This document shows, piece by piece, positions 46,208-57,604 of a DNA stretch of 64,000 bases. The stretch comes from Hypholoma sublateritium FD-334 SS-4 (Eukaryota > Basidiomycota > Agaricomycetes > Agaricales > Strophariaceae). The DNA lies in the NCBI GenBank assembly GCA_000827495.1, contig KN817569.1, positions 186,001 through 250,000 on the forward strand, in the 5' to 3' direction. Positions within the stretch are counted from its first letter, which is position 1. Each line of letters begins with the position of its first letter. Made by a program: the position numbers and the translations under genes. The notes under the pieces are model-generated. The model had not been told where the DNA came from, searched no databases, and saw only the letters and a list, made by a program, of their open reading frames with translations.

Positions 46208-48449
46208 TTAATGATCAGTCTCCATGTCGGCAGGCGTGCCATTGGTTGCATGGCTTTTTTTCCAGACCACAAAGTCATCCAGCAGGGTGGGCCATGCCTA
46301 CCATGTGCGAAATGTGTCAACCAAAGGGGAAAACGCGGAGAGAGAAAATGATGCTGACCCCGTCGACTTCGTAATCTTGTAGGGTAGGCGAGACAGTTTC
46401 GCAGAACTCGAGCATCTTTACAATGACATATCAGTATGTAGAGCCCAAATCTGACCAAAACACAGATTGATGTACCATCGACCAAAGATCCTTGTTGGTA
46501 GCCCTATATGTACCCTTTTCCTATTCAAATTGCTTAATTATTAGAAACGAGTATAACGGGATGATGAGAGTGAAGCCCGACGCACAGATATGAACAAAAG
46601 AACATCAGTCATGATCGGGTATTTTGGAGCCAATAAAACAGCCCACAACGCGGCAGATGTCTACATCGGTAACATGGGTGTCAGTAAGTATGTTGCACAG
46701 TTAAATAACGGAGTTAAAATAGCGCACATCCATGTCAATGTTCTTTGACTGTCTATTTTATTGTAATTGATATTAGAAGGTTCACAGATAGTGACAAATG
46801 AGGTCAACAGTACGCACTCGGGTTTCGCAAGCGCATACGAGAAGTGATAAAGCTTCTGCAATGCGGACTGGGGGTTAGAAACATAGGAGAAGTACACCGT
46901 CCTGTCGTATTCCTGGTCCTTTTTCGCCGTCGGCTTAATGGGTGGCTTGCCTTCGATTATCACTGCCTCAAGTTCAGTAACGACCAGCGCCAGCTGTGCA
47001 ACAGACGACGCCCTATATAATGATGTGAGAACGCACGAAATGCAGTGGACCGCGAACAGGAGGTCAGAGGGGAAACGCACTTGAGAACCGATGTACCATG
47101 CGTCCATTCCTCTTTCGATATCTTCCCCATCTCCTTTGCCTGCATCAACCACGCGAGGATCAGAGGACACGAACCATCCATAGGAATTCCCGCGTCGGCA
47201 CACAGTTTTTCGAAGCCCTCTGGACCGATGACGGAGGCATCGTCGCTGTCGGCGTAAGTACTGAACAGTGCCTGGGCGCGCTGCACGCTGTACGGTTCGT
47301 TCTTGGCCGGCTTCTTGGTAGACTTAGGAGCAGATGCAGATGCGTGGTCTAAATGAAGAGATAACTTGGGATTAGATGCAGGGGTCGGATGAACCTGGGT
47401 GATACAGTTAAGGTTAGTGTTACGGTTCCTGTGTGAGGCCCCTAGGCCATATGAACAAGCGACTTGCCTTAGGAGAGGCATTACGTGTGGGCGCGGGTTC
47501 GTCATCACTGTGGGTGTTTTTGATGTGATTAGAAGAGCAGCAAAGCAGTGATGAAAAGCGCATGAGTGTTCATCCACAAGCTAACGAAGCGAGGGGAACG
47601 TGAACGGGAAGAGAGTGAGGGAGCTCCGACCACGCAAACCGGTAGAAAAATGGATGCGATAGGTATAGTTCCGAAGAAGGAAGAGCGAAAACGGGACGGT
47701 GCCGGCACTGGTTTGTGGCTGGCAGCGAGAGTGCGGCGAGACTGCCCAGCTGAGCACGATGTGTCCTTGCCACGAACGCCGAAATCCATCCCGCTTACGT
47801 AATCGACCTCCTCATTTGGGAGCGCGTTCATTAACAAAGACGCGGGCAGGGGTGCACGACGTGCAGGAGATGATGATGAACAAAAGGCAGCCACACAAGA
47901 CGAGGTGCAATAGAATTGTGATGAAAAGTGTGGATCTATGCTTACATTTTGGTGTCGCCGTTCCCTGCTTGTGGGGCTGCTGGGGCGGCCTTTTTTCGAG
48001 AAGTCCGTGCCCGCTTTGCTGGTGGGGGACTGACCTGTTGCAACGTCGCTATAGCATTTCACGCGCTCGACAGTAGCCGGTGACCCACCTCCATATGATC
48101 TGTATCGCGGACATCGCCGCTACCGCCCACCGTCAGCCCAGATGAATGGATCCCATCCATCAATTCCCGTCTCGTAAAAACTACCACTCACTCGGTCGCG
48201 GATGGCGTTGAAACAGTAGCCGTGCTCTTAGCAGATGACTTCCCAGTCTTTTTCCTTGCATTTCCCTTGCTCGAGGACGCGGTCCCGCCCGCCGTATTTT
48301 TAGCGGACGCGGTGGGCTTACTCGACGCCCTCGTCGAGCGCGTACTTGTGGCACCCTCCGGAGTGGTTTCTGCGGCTTTTCGCTGGAGACCAGCGTGTGA
48401 GCAGACGGGGAATCCGGATCAGATAGAGCACACTCACTTTGGGGGGCAT
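46208..48449 (-). CDS. DCN1: DCN1-like cullin neddylation protein (DCUN1 domain)
   Basis: E3-type cofactor that helps transfer Nedd8/Rub1 to cullins, activating SCF-type ubiquitin ligases. The 375-residue protein has 11 exons: 48449-48438, 48382-48192, 48029-47946, 47507-47468, 47394-47081, 47012-46818, 46752-46728, 46660-46586, 46520-46476, 46415-46359 and 46297-46208. The N-terminal 135 residues are a basic, Ser/Ala-rich extension with nuclear-localisation-like KRARTSRKKA. The DCUN1 domain spans about residues 139-365: YADSDDASVIGPEGFEKLCA, DGSCPLILAWLMQAKEMGKI, NIDMDTSAALWAVLLAPKYP, TYRATNKDLWSMMLEFCET and GAWPTLLDDFVVW. The intron after exon 4 appears to be GC-AG (AAG|GCAAGT). An alternative GT donor with a different acceptor would change about 17 residues in the linker only. 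Confidence 0.92.
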
Positions 48450-48663
48450 TGTTCCGAGGTATCGAGGCTGGGGAACGGGTACTTCGCAACAATACAGTCT
48501 GACGGACAAAATGAGGCGAAAGTAGGGAACGCACTGCCGACGCGACTTTAGCGCGTGACTTGTGACACCCGCACACACCGATCGGCCCGGGGAGGTCTTG
48601 GCTCTGACTCCCAGCTGGGATCGCATCGCAGGCCGACTACTTAGTACGCAAACGACAGCCATA
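48450..48663. promoter_or_regulatory. Divergent promoter DCN1 / CIA2
   Basis: 214 bp separate two start codons facing away from each other, too short for two independent large promoters. No TATA box is evident, as expected for housekeeping genes. Confidence 0.55.
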
Positions 48664-49361
48664 ATGCCCGGCGAGATCTTCAATCCCAACCCCGTCGTCT
48701 TCTCGGCGCCAAAGGCGCGCCAGTCGGATCTGCTCGCGCACTCACTGTGGATCAACGACGCCTCTGCGTCCGAGGATGAAGCGGATGAATTCGAGGCGAT
48801 CGACCAGGACGAGATTTTCGGTCCGCCCCCTGGCCTCCGTATGCACTAAGCTACTGAACTTACCAATAACAGATCTCATCCGCTCAATATACGACCCTGA
48901 GCACCCGAACACCCTCGAGGAACTGCGTGTCGTCTCCGCGCCCCAGGTGACCGTCGGTGCGAACCACATCAAGGTCGAGTTCACGCCGACGGTGCCGCAT
49001 TGCGGGATGTCCACACTCATTGGTGCGCCCCCCATCGTCGCGTTCCCATCTGCGCAACAATTGCTGATGTACCATTAGGCCTGTGCATCCGTGTGCGTCT
49101 CCTGCGCAGCCTCCCAGAGCGTTTCAAGGTCGATATTTTCGTCCAGCCGGGCTCCCATCAGAGCGAGAACGCAGGTGAGTGTCGCCGCTGATGCACTCGC
49201 ATGCAAGGATCCGGTGCTGATCGATCGTCATCGCCTACATTGTAGTAAACAAGCAACTGAACGACAAGGAGCGAGTAGCCGCTGCACTCGAAAACCCTGT
49301 TCTGCTCGACACCGTCGAGCAATGTCTCGCAAACGTTGGGGCGCGGGGAACCCTCGTTTGA
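48664..49361 (+). CDS. CIA2: CIA2/MIP18-family cytosolic iron-sulfur assembly protein
   Basis: Component of the CIA targeting complex (with Cia1 and Met18) that inserts Fe-S clusters into cytosolic and nuclear proteins such as DNA polymerases and helicases. The 172-residue protein has exons 48664-48820, 48873-49022, 49079-49174 and 49246-49361. Diagnostic blocks are [20 protein letters not shown], the reactive Cys motif [19 protein letters not shown] (about residues 91-109), [19 protein letters not shown] and [18 protein letters not shown]. Length fits the family. Divergent from DCN1. The N-terminal 35 residues are an acidic, poorly conserved extension. Confidence 0.95.
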
Positions 49362-50056
49362 TCTGTAACTCGTTTTTCTTTCGCTGTTTCGCTGTGAGCA
49401 ACTGTATCAGAATAGTGTTGCCACTCCACGTGCAAGTGGAACGCGCTAATTATAATGTATCCATAGCTTTGATCAATCCTATGCAGTCTTGAATGAATGA
49501 GGCTTGGGCTTCGCGTGGCAAGGCAAGATGATGCTCGGACCATAAAGTAGTAACGCCACTTGCAGGCATACATGCGGGGAACATCTATGTATACCTTGAT
49601 TTCTCGCGTGGAAACCATGTCCGACTTCAGATGGACCTCAGTTAACTCAGTGCAGACTGCGCCGATCAGAACACGAAGAAAATACGGTGATTGATACGAT
49701 GATCATTATTGAATGGCAATACTCTCTAATATGTATATGAGTGGATACATAGAGTGTGTAGTTGGGAGGTTTAGTGCTACATGTTGGGGAAATGATGAGA
49801 AATCTTGGGATACATGAAGAGCTCGAAGTAAGCGACGTGTTAGGCATACAAGCCTGCGATGTGCAGGCAATAACGTAGTGAAAATGCGTAAAGAATGAAC
49901 AAGCAATGAGGGTGCCGTGGTCCATGAGGAAGACGGGATGCGGTGAAGTGCGATGGTAACGGTGATGAGAAAACATGCAGAGAGGAGAGCAAATGACAGC
50001 GGAATATGCAGAGGACGAATGCGAAAAGGAAACGAGGGAAAGGAGACAAAACATAG
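49362..50056. other. Convergent intergenic region
   Basis: 695 bp between CIA2 and the DUF7330-like gene, which converge. No gene seen; minus-strand reading frames of 66-137 codons have no motif. Confidence 0.4.
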
Positions 50057-50845
50057 TCAATCCTTTAGCAGAAAATCCCAGTCGATTGTCGTTTCAGGCG
50101 CTTTCCGCTTGCAGCCAAATAGCCGTTGGAGGCACTCTTTGTGAGCCACTTCTGGGGCACATGTTTGCACGTCCCACATGCGAAATGTGACGTGGCCCTC
50201 GGTCATCACTACGACATCGTCTTCGTTGAAGGACGGCTCCGCCATACGCTCGGTGAGCCGCACGTTCCGCATGATTCTATTCACGAATCCCGCTGAAAAC
50301 GTTGGCCGGCCGCCGTAGTGTATTTGGCCTTTGAAATCAGAAGGCAGCCAGATGGTCACATCTGATGTATCTGCGATGACTTCGAGGCAGAATTTAGAAC
50401 GCTGGTAATTCCGGCACTGCTTGAACAAAGAAACGGGTGTGAGCAGTGCGGAGAAGACACGCGTGAGAGACAGACGCACGACTTTGAGCTTTATTGGCGC
50501 TGCATCGTTCGCGATGGACATCGACATGCGGTGCTCCACGGGCTGGTTTCGGGCGCGGTAATGCGGCATGATGAGCGACAAGTCAATTGCCTTTTGGCCG
50601 GCATCCAGATGGAAGTCCCAATCAGATTCTCCGTTATATTTTACTTTCTGCGTCCCCCGGGTTGATAACTGATTGAGCTAAAATTATGAGCGGAGAATTA
50701 GAGGTGCGAAGCAGCGAAGAGGTGGCATTATAACACACCAAAGGCCTCGATTTCTCGAGCGAAAGCTGTAAAGCGGTAGTTGTGTTAGCCATGGCCTTCG
50801 CGGAGGGAAGTAGAAACGCACTGTAGAGTGATCCGAGTGAGACAT
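50057..50845 (-). CDS. DUF7330-like fungal protein, copy 1
   Basis: Protein of 223 residues; exons 50845-50822, 50765-50739 and 50677-50057, all joined in phase 0. The first two exons are only 24 and 27 nt long, with convincing branch points (GCTAACAC in the first intron). The middle and C-terminal part resemble the fungal DUF7330 beta-sheet repeat: KFCLEVIADTSDVTIWLPSD followed by FKGQIHYGGRPTFSAGF. The C-terminus (RLFGCKRKAPETTIDWDFL) is polar. No signal peptide or catalytic motif. The family has no known function; repeated beta-strands suggest an adhesive or scaffold-like beta-helix fold, which is inference. Confidence 0.75.
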
Positions 50846-51438
50846 TATGAAACCTAGGAAAAGAGGGGAGTTGTGGTGGCTGGAGTAATGAGAGTAGGGG
50901 CCGTCGCTCTATGTGAGCGTAGGCGAGACCTGGGCAGCTGTGAAGGGAATTGCAGTGTTGTGTGCAAGGGAGTTTTAATACCCAGACCTTGTGCCAAATC
51001 GAGACAAGACCGGAGACTTACCACGTGGGGCTATACAAGGATTCCCCAAATAGGAGGTCTATTCTTGGCAATGATCAGACCGACCCTTCTCGCTCAACAG
51101 TCACAGCGCTAAACGCGCTCCCAGACAATTGGAAGCATAACGTTCTTCGTTTGTACAGCAACATAGCTCAGCGTACATATATATCCTCAGCCCACAGCAG
51201 TTACCCACACGGTGGCGGTGGAATTAGCCAATGGCGGTATCAATAATGGTAAGCTCCCCCTCTTCCTCGCAACGGCGCAGCAGTCACCAGTCCCCCAAGG
51301 TCTCGCCGGATGTCTCGCATCCCTGTAAGCCAAGAACTCGCTCCCGAACTCCTTTCCCTCTTCAATATTATTTTCACATTCTCGAATTTGCGAATCCCAT
51401 ATCCCCATAAGTATGTTTTTCTAAGCAAGCCGTCACCG
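50846..51438. other. Intergenic region
   Basis: 593 bp with promoter of copy 1 and the downstream region of copy 2. TATATATATCC near 51175-51185 is an AT-rich element of unknown role. Confidence 0.4.
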
Positions 51439-52305
51439 TCACGGTATCCCGAACATGGGTCCTCTCCTGCCTCCTGGTCTATGTCCGCCGACCTTCTCCA
51501 GAGTCCATGCTTGCTTATTCCCGCACCGGAGCTCTTCCGCCTCAGCGGCTATCTGCAACTCTACATGGCGCGCTGCACGAATATGCACATCATCTTCATC
51601 ATCACCTGCCGCCGCCGCCGCCAGCGGCGGGTTCACGCGCACCCCGCCCGTCTCCATGCATCGGTGTACTTCCGGACTGCAGACAACCTGGACGGGCGCG
51701 CCGCTCTGCGCGGCGGCGCTACTTGCAATATGTATGTTTCCGCGGAACTTGGGCGGTAGCGTGATGTGGGCGCTGTCCTCCCGCGCGTTGACGTCCAGTC
51801 GGAAGTGGTGGGCCGCGGCCCCTGCAAGGCGGATCTGTCATGCGCGAGCGTCAGCGCTGCCTGATGCACTGCGCGAGAGAGGATCCTGCTTACCACCTCT
51901 ACGGTCACAGAGCCTGTGTCGCTGGCCAGGCTGATGTTCGATCGGCCGCACGCCACAGAAGCGGGATCACGAAGCGCGCGGGCTTCAGAAGCCGGCGAGA
52001 GAAGCAGCACGCGCAGGCGCAGATCTTCATCGTGCACTTCCTTTCGCAAATTGGAGAGCGACTCTACGCGCTTCGGACTGTGTTGGTTCACCGGGGTCGG
52101 GACGACCTGCTCCGTGCATATACGACTTCGCCGCAAAGGCTGCAAATGATTATTTGTGAACACTCTCCTTCAGCCACAGTCTTAAGCAACACGATCGCAT
52201 GCATACCTTTCCCTTGTCGCCATTGGTGTTGGTATTTGCAACATCTCTAACTTTACACACCCACTGCGGCACCTGTAACGAGTCTAGATTTTTTGAGTTT
52301 GGCAT
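51439..52305 (-). CDS. DUF7330-like fungal protein, copy 2
   Basis: Protein of 246 residues; exons 52305-52207, 52139-51894 and 51834-51439. The start at 52305 (MPNSKNLDSL) gives a frame that stays open through three exons. Family-like beta-strand segments are RSNISLASDTGSVTVEVIRL and HFRLDVNAREDSAHITLPPK then FRGNIHIASSAA. The following Ala/Asp-rich segment and the C-terminal WTLEKVGGHRPGGRRGP are not recognised. It appears to be a distant paralogue of the gene at 50057; they lie in tandem on the same strand. The N-terminal 80 residues are weakly supported. Confidence 0.65.
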
Positions 52306-53235
52306 CTTCGAACTCAAATTCACGTTTTCATTGTGATTATTACATGTACGATGACCACCAAAGTGTAGGATATCTTTGGTTGCCTAGGATGAAAATCATC
52401 AGGGTTCGCTTCTCGGGTGCATTAAACGCGGCGCCTCGCACCGATATAATACGTGCGACGATGCTGAACCCCACCTCGACCAGCGAGGGCATATCTGTGC
52501 AAATATGTCAGTACCGTTGGCTGAACATAAATTGTTTCTATGCTCACTTGCCTACTAAATATAATATTTAGGGTTGACAAGGACTAAGTAATACGGGTTG
52601 AGCACAGCGAGTAAGAAGAGATAAATAGTTATGGCCGTTCCATCGCATGTTATTGTGCATGCTTGAAGGCCTTGAGGCCACCTGTGACCTGGCCGCGTCC
52701 GAGCATGCGCACGTCGCGTGTGCACTGATAGGGTCCCGCTGCGCAGAGCGGAGACCTTGCCCGAGCGTTTTACATTTCGTGCCATTTCATGTTCCGTTTG
52801 TGCTCCTGTCCGAGCCGTCCAATATCGGTCGTATTATAATTTTACTTCGCCGTTTCGGCCTCCATTGAGCGCTACGCGCGTGGCCGGCGTGGTAATTAAT
52901 GATCCATGGGCAAGCGTGGGCATCGCGTGGCGGCCTCGTGTTATGGCCCCGCTCCAAGTAAACCCCGCTTCGTGCCACAATATTGACGTGTGGGGCCCAC
53001 TTGGGGCCACTTGGGTTCACGATATCGACGTACTGCTTTTTCTTCGACTTCCATGTATCGAAGCATGCTATCTCGGTGCTGGAATACTTACATCCGTCTA
53101 GAAATGTACACAACATAAATGGTGCACCTAGACCGATTTGAGAACATAGAGACGTTGTACTGTAGAGGTCCATACATTGTAGGATAGATGATGTGACATG
53201 ACAAAATTGCAATCAGTACTTGGTATAGCACGGTG
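52306..53235. other. Intergenic region
   Basis: 930 bp with no supportable gene; reading frames of 73-141 codons overlap each other on both strands without motif. Confidence 0.4.
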
Positions 53236-55002
53236 TCAGCGGCGCTGCGAAAGACGCTCTTCTTCCGAATCGACAACAATAACATCGTTTCCCTGTTGGG
53301 CCGAGGAATGCGCCGAGTGCGCTATAGATGGAGGCGAACTGAGCGGTAAAGAATGGGAATTCCCAGTCTCTGACTGTGGCTTTACAGAGAACTGCTTTAC
53401 CTTGGTCCCCTTGGCCTGCTCGATCAGTCGCGCAAACTCGTCCTTGTGATCGATCTAGACAGAGTGAACAATGAATAATGGTGAGTGCATTTCCTTCGAG
53501 AACAAGCGGCAGGCCGACCTGGTATTGGTGCGTGTCTCGCACGAGGGTCTTCTTCGATTTTCCCCGTTCGTCTTCCCATTTCTTCAAGTCCCGTTTTAAC
53601 TCGGCGCGCGTCTTCCGATTCGGGAGGCTTTTGTCCAGGTTCGCATTGAAGATTAATACCCATCTATTTTTTTTCCATTCCATCGGGCAGCCACGGACAT
53701 AATGAAATGGTAGATCAGAGGTGAATAAGAAAGCCAACAATAATAGTCTGAGAACAGCGGACAGTGAGTACATAAATAGACGTACCGCTGATGGCGTTGT
53801 TCCCAAATTGTGCGATTGCCTACAACAGACAGACCTTGCTCGGTCAGCATATCCTTGAGCTGCCGGTCTTTCAAGGTTGTATATCCAGACAGCGGCAGTG
53901 GGTGCTCATCGTCGCTGTCAGAGTCCCGTTTCCTGTGTGGCACAATTAATTATGGCGATCATGGCTGTCTCCCCAAATAGCAGAGGTTCTTGTTACATAC
54001 TTGTGCTTTCCTTTGTGCTGCCCAATGCCGTTCCTACTATGTGTTTCGCCTCCCCCACTCATGATCTTTTGCCAGGAACTCTTCGCGGTGTTGTTGTTGT
54101 TGTTGTGTTCTGAAGGGACTGTCGGATCTTTGCAATTGTTGTCTATGTGTGCGTTGAGCAGGCGATAAATAATGCGCCGTTGGCATAACGGACACTTGAC
54201 TAGCGCGTCCTCTGTAATTTATGTGGTTAGTATCGATATACGGTTTCTAAAACAAGCGTACCTTTTGGAGCAGCTCCCCGTGGCGGCGTAATCTCCCCCT
54301 CATCAATATCAGAGCTAGGAATGGTAGTGGCGTCGGCGCTGCTATTGCTCTTGGGCACTAACTTCTTTGTGCGTGAATGCGGCTTGGGCGTGGTGCTGGC
54401 AGAGTCGGCGCGCCTCGGTGACAACACATGAGCATGCCGTGAAGGACCCGCGACGCTCGCACCGAATGCGTCCAAGCTGGAGCTCTGATCGATACTCCGC
54501 TTGCGCTTTTTGGCTGTGTGCTTGTCTGCACTACTCGAAGGAGTTGCGCGGTCCTTCTCTCGTTTTATGAGTCCTAGAACAAAAGATCTGTGTGACATGG
54601 AGCATTTCCCGGTAAGCCAAATAGACTTGAGGCATTTGAGAGAAATGGGCCGACCTTCCTTCCTTCCACGAAGAAATAACACTTTCTAAAGCTGGATTCG
54701 GCCTTATGTGTGCCTCATTCGTTGTTTTTCGGCAGGATGGACACTCCTGCTTCAGGGCCAGCGAGGACCTGATGCACTGCAAGTTTCGGCTTGAGCGCTT
54801 GTCCTGTGTTTGAAGGCCATGGGGTTGAGACAACACGCACCGCAGAACAGAAGCAGTGGCCACATGCAATGGTCGCCGGCGCATCATATAGATCTCCACA
54901 TATATCGCACCGGAACGATCTGTCCAGAGCCCGCAGACCTGGGGCGTCGGCTGGAGGAGGAAAGTCTGTGGGGTCAGGTACGTCCGCGGCCAGAAAGTTC
55001 AT
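53236..55002 (-). CDS. RAD18: E3 ubiquitin ligase RAD18 (post-replication repair)
   Basis: With the E2 enzyme Rad6, RAD18 monoubiquitinates PCNA at stalled forks to start translesion synthesis. The 443-residue protein has exons 55002-54841, 54776-54655, 54587-54262, 54211-54001, 53932-53786, 53663-53519 and 53454-53236. Domains in order: C3HC4 RING at about residues 32-72 (FRCDICGDLYDAP, CGHCFCSACIR, CPSC), a Lys/Arg/Ser-rich linker with KKRKR, a UBZ4 zinc finger near 207-232 (VKCPLCQRRI then LLNAHIDNNC), and a SAP DNA-binding motif near 285-325 (LKDRQLKDMLTEQGLSVVGN). The Rad6-binding region should lie after it. A (AAC)5 run encodes Asn after the UBZ finger. The acceptor at 54588 was preferred over one 21 nt downstream, which would cause a frameshift. 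Confidence 0.95.
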
Positions 55003-55939
55003 TTTTGAGCGTGGATCACGGTAGAAGATTTCAGAATATGAGAAATTGGGTTCCGCAAGTATTAGGAAGTAGAATTCTGGCGTGACATAAGGCGATAGTT
55101 TCCTAGCAAAACGATGCCGGCGAAAGTTGATGCTGGGATCCTTGTTGATGTCGACGTCCGTCACTGGCGTTAATAATAATATTATCTCACGCGGGCGTCG
55201 TGGACATCACATCACGGGATTGATTGATGGAAGCGTCACGGCAGAATTGAATTGAACTCAACTTGAGTCTTGAACCTGCTCTTGCTAGAACGACGAGCAC
55301 GTCCCCATACGCACCTTGCTATCTCTTCCCAATTCTTTGCCTGTATCTTTGTGGCTCTACTGACATTAAATATGACTCAGCCCTAGGTGTTTCTCAGTCT
55401 CTACTGTTGTTAAACGTGCTGGATGGAAAATCACTGGAAAAAGAAACAAGCGCTTGGCTCCTTGGCGGTTGGACAACCTTGGGACAATCTCGAATCTCCA
55501 TCGAAATCAGGATTGAGTGTATGGCTCTCGTCATGCGCTCCAAGATAACTGTACTAGCTTGCGCCCCGCTCGGATCTCTCAAACATCTTGGCGACATCTA
55601 TTGGAGTGACACTAGCCATTCATTCCATCTTGATTCCAATTCGTACCACTGGCTTAACAGGTTTCCGGACTAGTGGTCTATGATAATGTGCGGCATACAA
55701 GTGTCCTATGCACTGGGATCCAGTGGGAGGATCTAAGATGACAGGTATGACCATGATATCTGTTGTGCTGTCCACGTTGAGCCGTTGTCTCGGCCTCATC
55801 GACCACATCGCACGTCTAAATGCAATTTACACACCTTTCCCAGTTTGAAATGATGTTGGCTCCGCCAGAGCGAGATTCGTCCGTCGGCTAGTGGAACGCG
55901 TCGGGGTTTCTTCAAAAGTCAATCATGCAACCAGCTCAG
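55003..55939. other. Intergenic region
   Basis: 937 bp between RAD18 start and the GH10 remnant. A plus-strand frame of 136 codons (55263-55673) has no motif or family-like segment. No upstream part of the xylanase copy was recognised. Confidence 0.4.
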
Positions 55940-56458
55940 GTTATACATCAATGACTACAACCTTGACTCTAATAACGCGAAAACCCAAGGCATGATCAAT
56001 CTCATCAAGCGTATCAACGCCTCTTCCAAGTTGATCTACGGTGTCGGTACACAAATGCATCTCAGTGTAAGCACCGTAAACTTACCGCTTATGAGCATAT
56101 TGAATGATATTAATACCTTCAGGCCGGAGGTGCTGGAGGTGTGTCTGCCGCTCTTAGTGCTCTGGCCACGACTGGCCTCGAGGTCGCCATAACCGAGCTT
56201 GATATCGCTGGTGGCTCTGCGACCGACTACACGACTGTTGTCAAAGCCTGCTTGGCTGTTAGTAGCTCTGTTGCAATCACCAGCTGGGGCGTCAGCGATA
56301 TCGTAATTGTACATATTCACCTTCACTGACTACAACTCAACTACAACTGACAAAATCTCCTGCTTTATAGAACTCTTGGCGGGCAAGCACCACCCCGCTC
56401 CTTTGATAGCAACTACAAGCCTAAGGCAGCCTACAACGCCGTTGTCGCTGCATTGTAA
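55940..56458 (+). pseudogene. Truncated GH10 xylanase copy with frameshift
   Basis: Three segments match the last three exons of the intact xylanase at 57605: 55940-56066, 56123-56302 and 56371-56458. The first keeps [18 protein letters not shown] and GVGTQMHLS, the second keeps the nucleophile block [10 protein letters not shown] and ITSWGVSD, and the third keeps NSWRAS. Introns sit at the same codons. The third segment is 88 nt against 90 in the intact gene; a 2-nt deletion turns the reading frame to a stop right after the Leu-Leu pair. Nothing like the signal peptide, CBM1 or the first two-thirds of the catalytic domain precedes it. It is therefore a 5'-truncated, frameshifted duplicate. 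Confidence 0.88.
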
Positions 56459-57604
56459 GGTTCTCAACTCTCAACTAGAGCGTGTATACTGCAGTATATG
56501 GAAAGAATGTAGGGTACGTAGGTTGCCTAGTCGCATTGTGTATCTCCTCCGCAGGAGTTGGTTGCTAGAGACCTGTTATCCCAGCGGAAAGTGATGACGG
56601 CGTTTATTCCGCTCTCTCGGTTGAATGATTGACAACGCTGACTACGCATTTTTGGAAGAGGCATGTGGCGTGAAATTCGAATGGCGAGGACCCGTGGCAC
56701 AAGACACAGCCATCTGGCAAAGCGTTGAGAATCCAGGTCTTATACCTAAACCACCGGTCGATTGGCTGACCCACTTTCAAATCTTTTGAAGGGCGACAAA
56801 CGCAAACTATCTTATAAATCGTGGTGATTGAATAGCTCGAGGAAATTCGCCTTTCTCTCCGAACATTGTTCCGTCCGATATGTCTGTCGCTTGGCGCTCA
56901 AGTTCAGGTCTCGTGGAATAGCCATCTCCACTCATGATATAGCCCGAATCGCGGTCTTTTTATGAGAGCGGCCCGTTCTTCGAGGCAACCCTTGGCTGGG
57001 CACGTTCTATTTGATGTCGAAATCCGAGGAAGTGGCTTTGATCATGAGCTTCTAACGCCAAGACATCCAAAACGACTGCAAGCGACAAGTAGATTGTAGC
57101 TAAGAATAGCACAATATTACTGTTTCTCCGCAGGAGGACCGCACAGTAAGTAGTCAACAAGTACCTGACTCCTGCAACCGGTATCAAATAAGTGGTTAGT
57201 TTAATGAAATTGGTATACTTTCTTATAATCTCATTAAAGAAATAACGACTTTATAGCTCAGCTATTTGCATATTTTCCAACATAAGAACGGTGTGGGCGC
57301 TTGTTGCTCCAAAGGACGCAATCGGCACACTCGCTTGCGGCATCATTAAAACAACGTGAAGACTACCCGTGTTAGAATGCCACATGTTTTGACCATCCAG
57401 GGGAGCATATCCGCGAAGTTCAGCCGTCGTGACGAACAACGAACCTCCAGCAGAACCTCCAGTGTAATCATTTCAATCTCATGATCAAGGATGACCTGAT
57501 AGCATCGGAATATATCTGAACTGAATGACTGATTTTCAAGATAAAAGGTCGCCTCAGGTCCTGGGTCCACCAATACCATTCCCCCAGCAAACTTTTGATT
57601 TGAA
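56459..57604. other. Intergenic region upstream of the xylanase
   Basis: 1.1 kb with the xylanase promoter. Minus-strand reading frames at 56960-57187 (hydrophobic, 75 codons) and 57346-57633 were considered but not accepted. No obvious TATA box within 100 bp of the start. Confidence 0.4.

Noticed and set aside
56960..57187. 75-codon hydrophobic minus-strand frame that resembles the end of a membrane protein
   Set aside because: No supporting upstream exons were found, and the sequence overlaps the xylanase promoter region; too weak to call.
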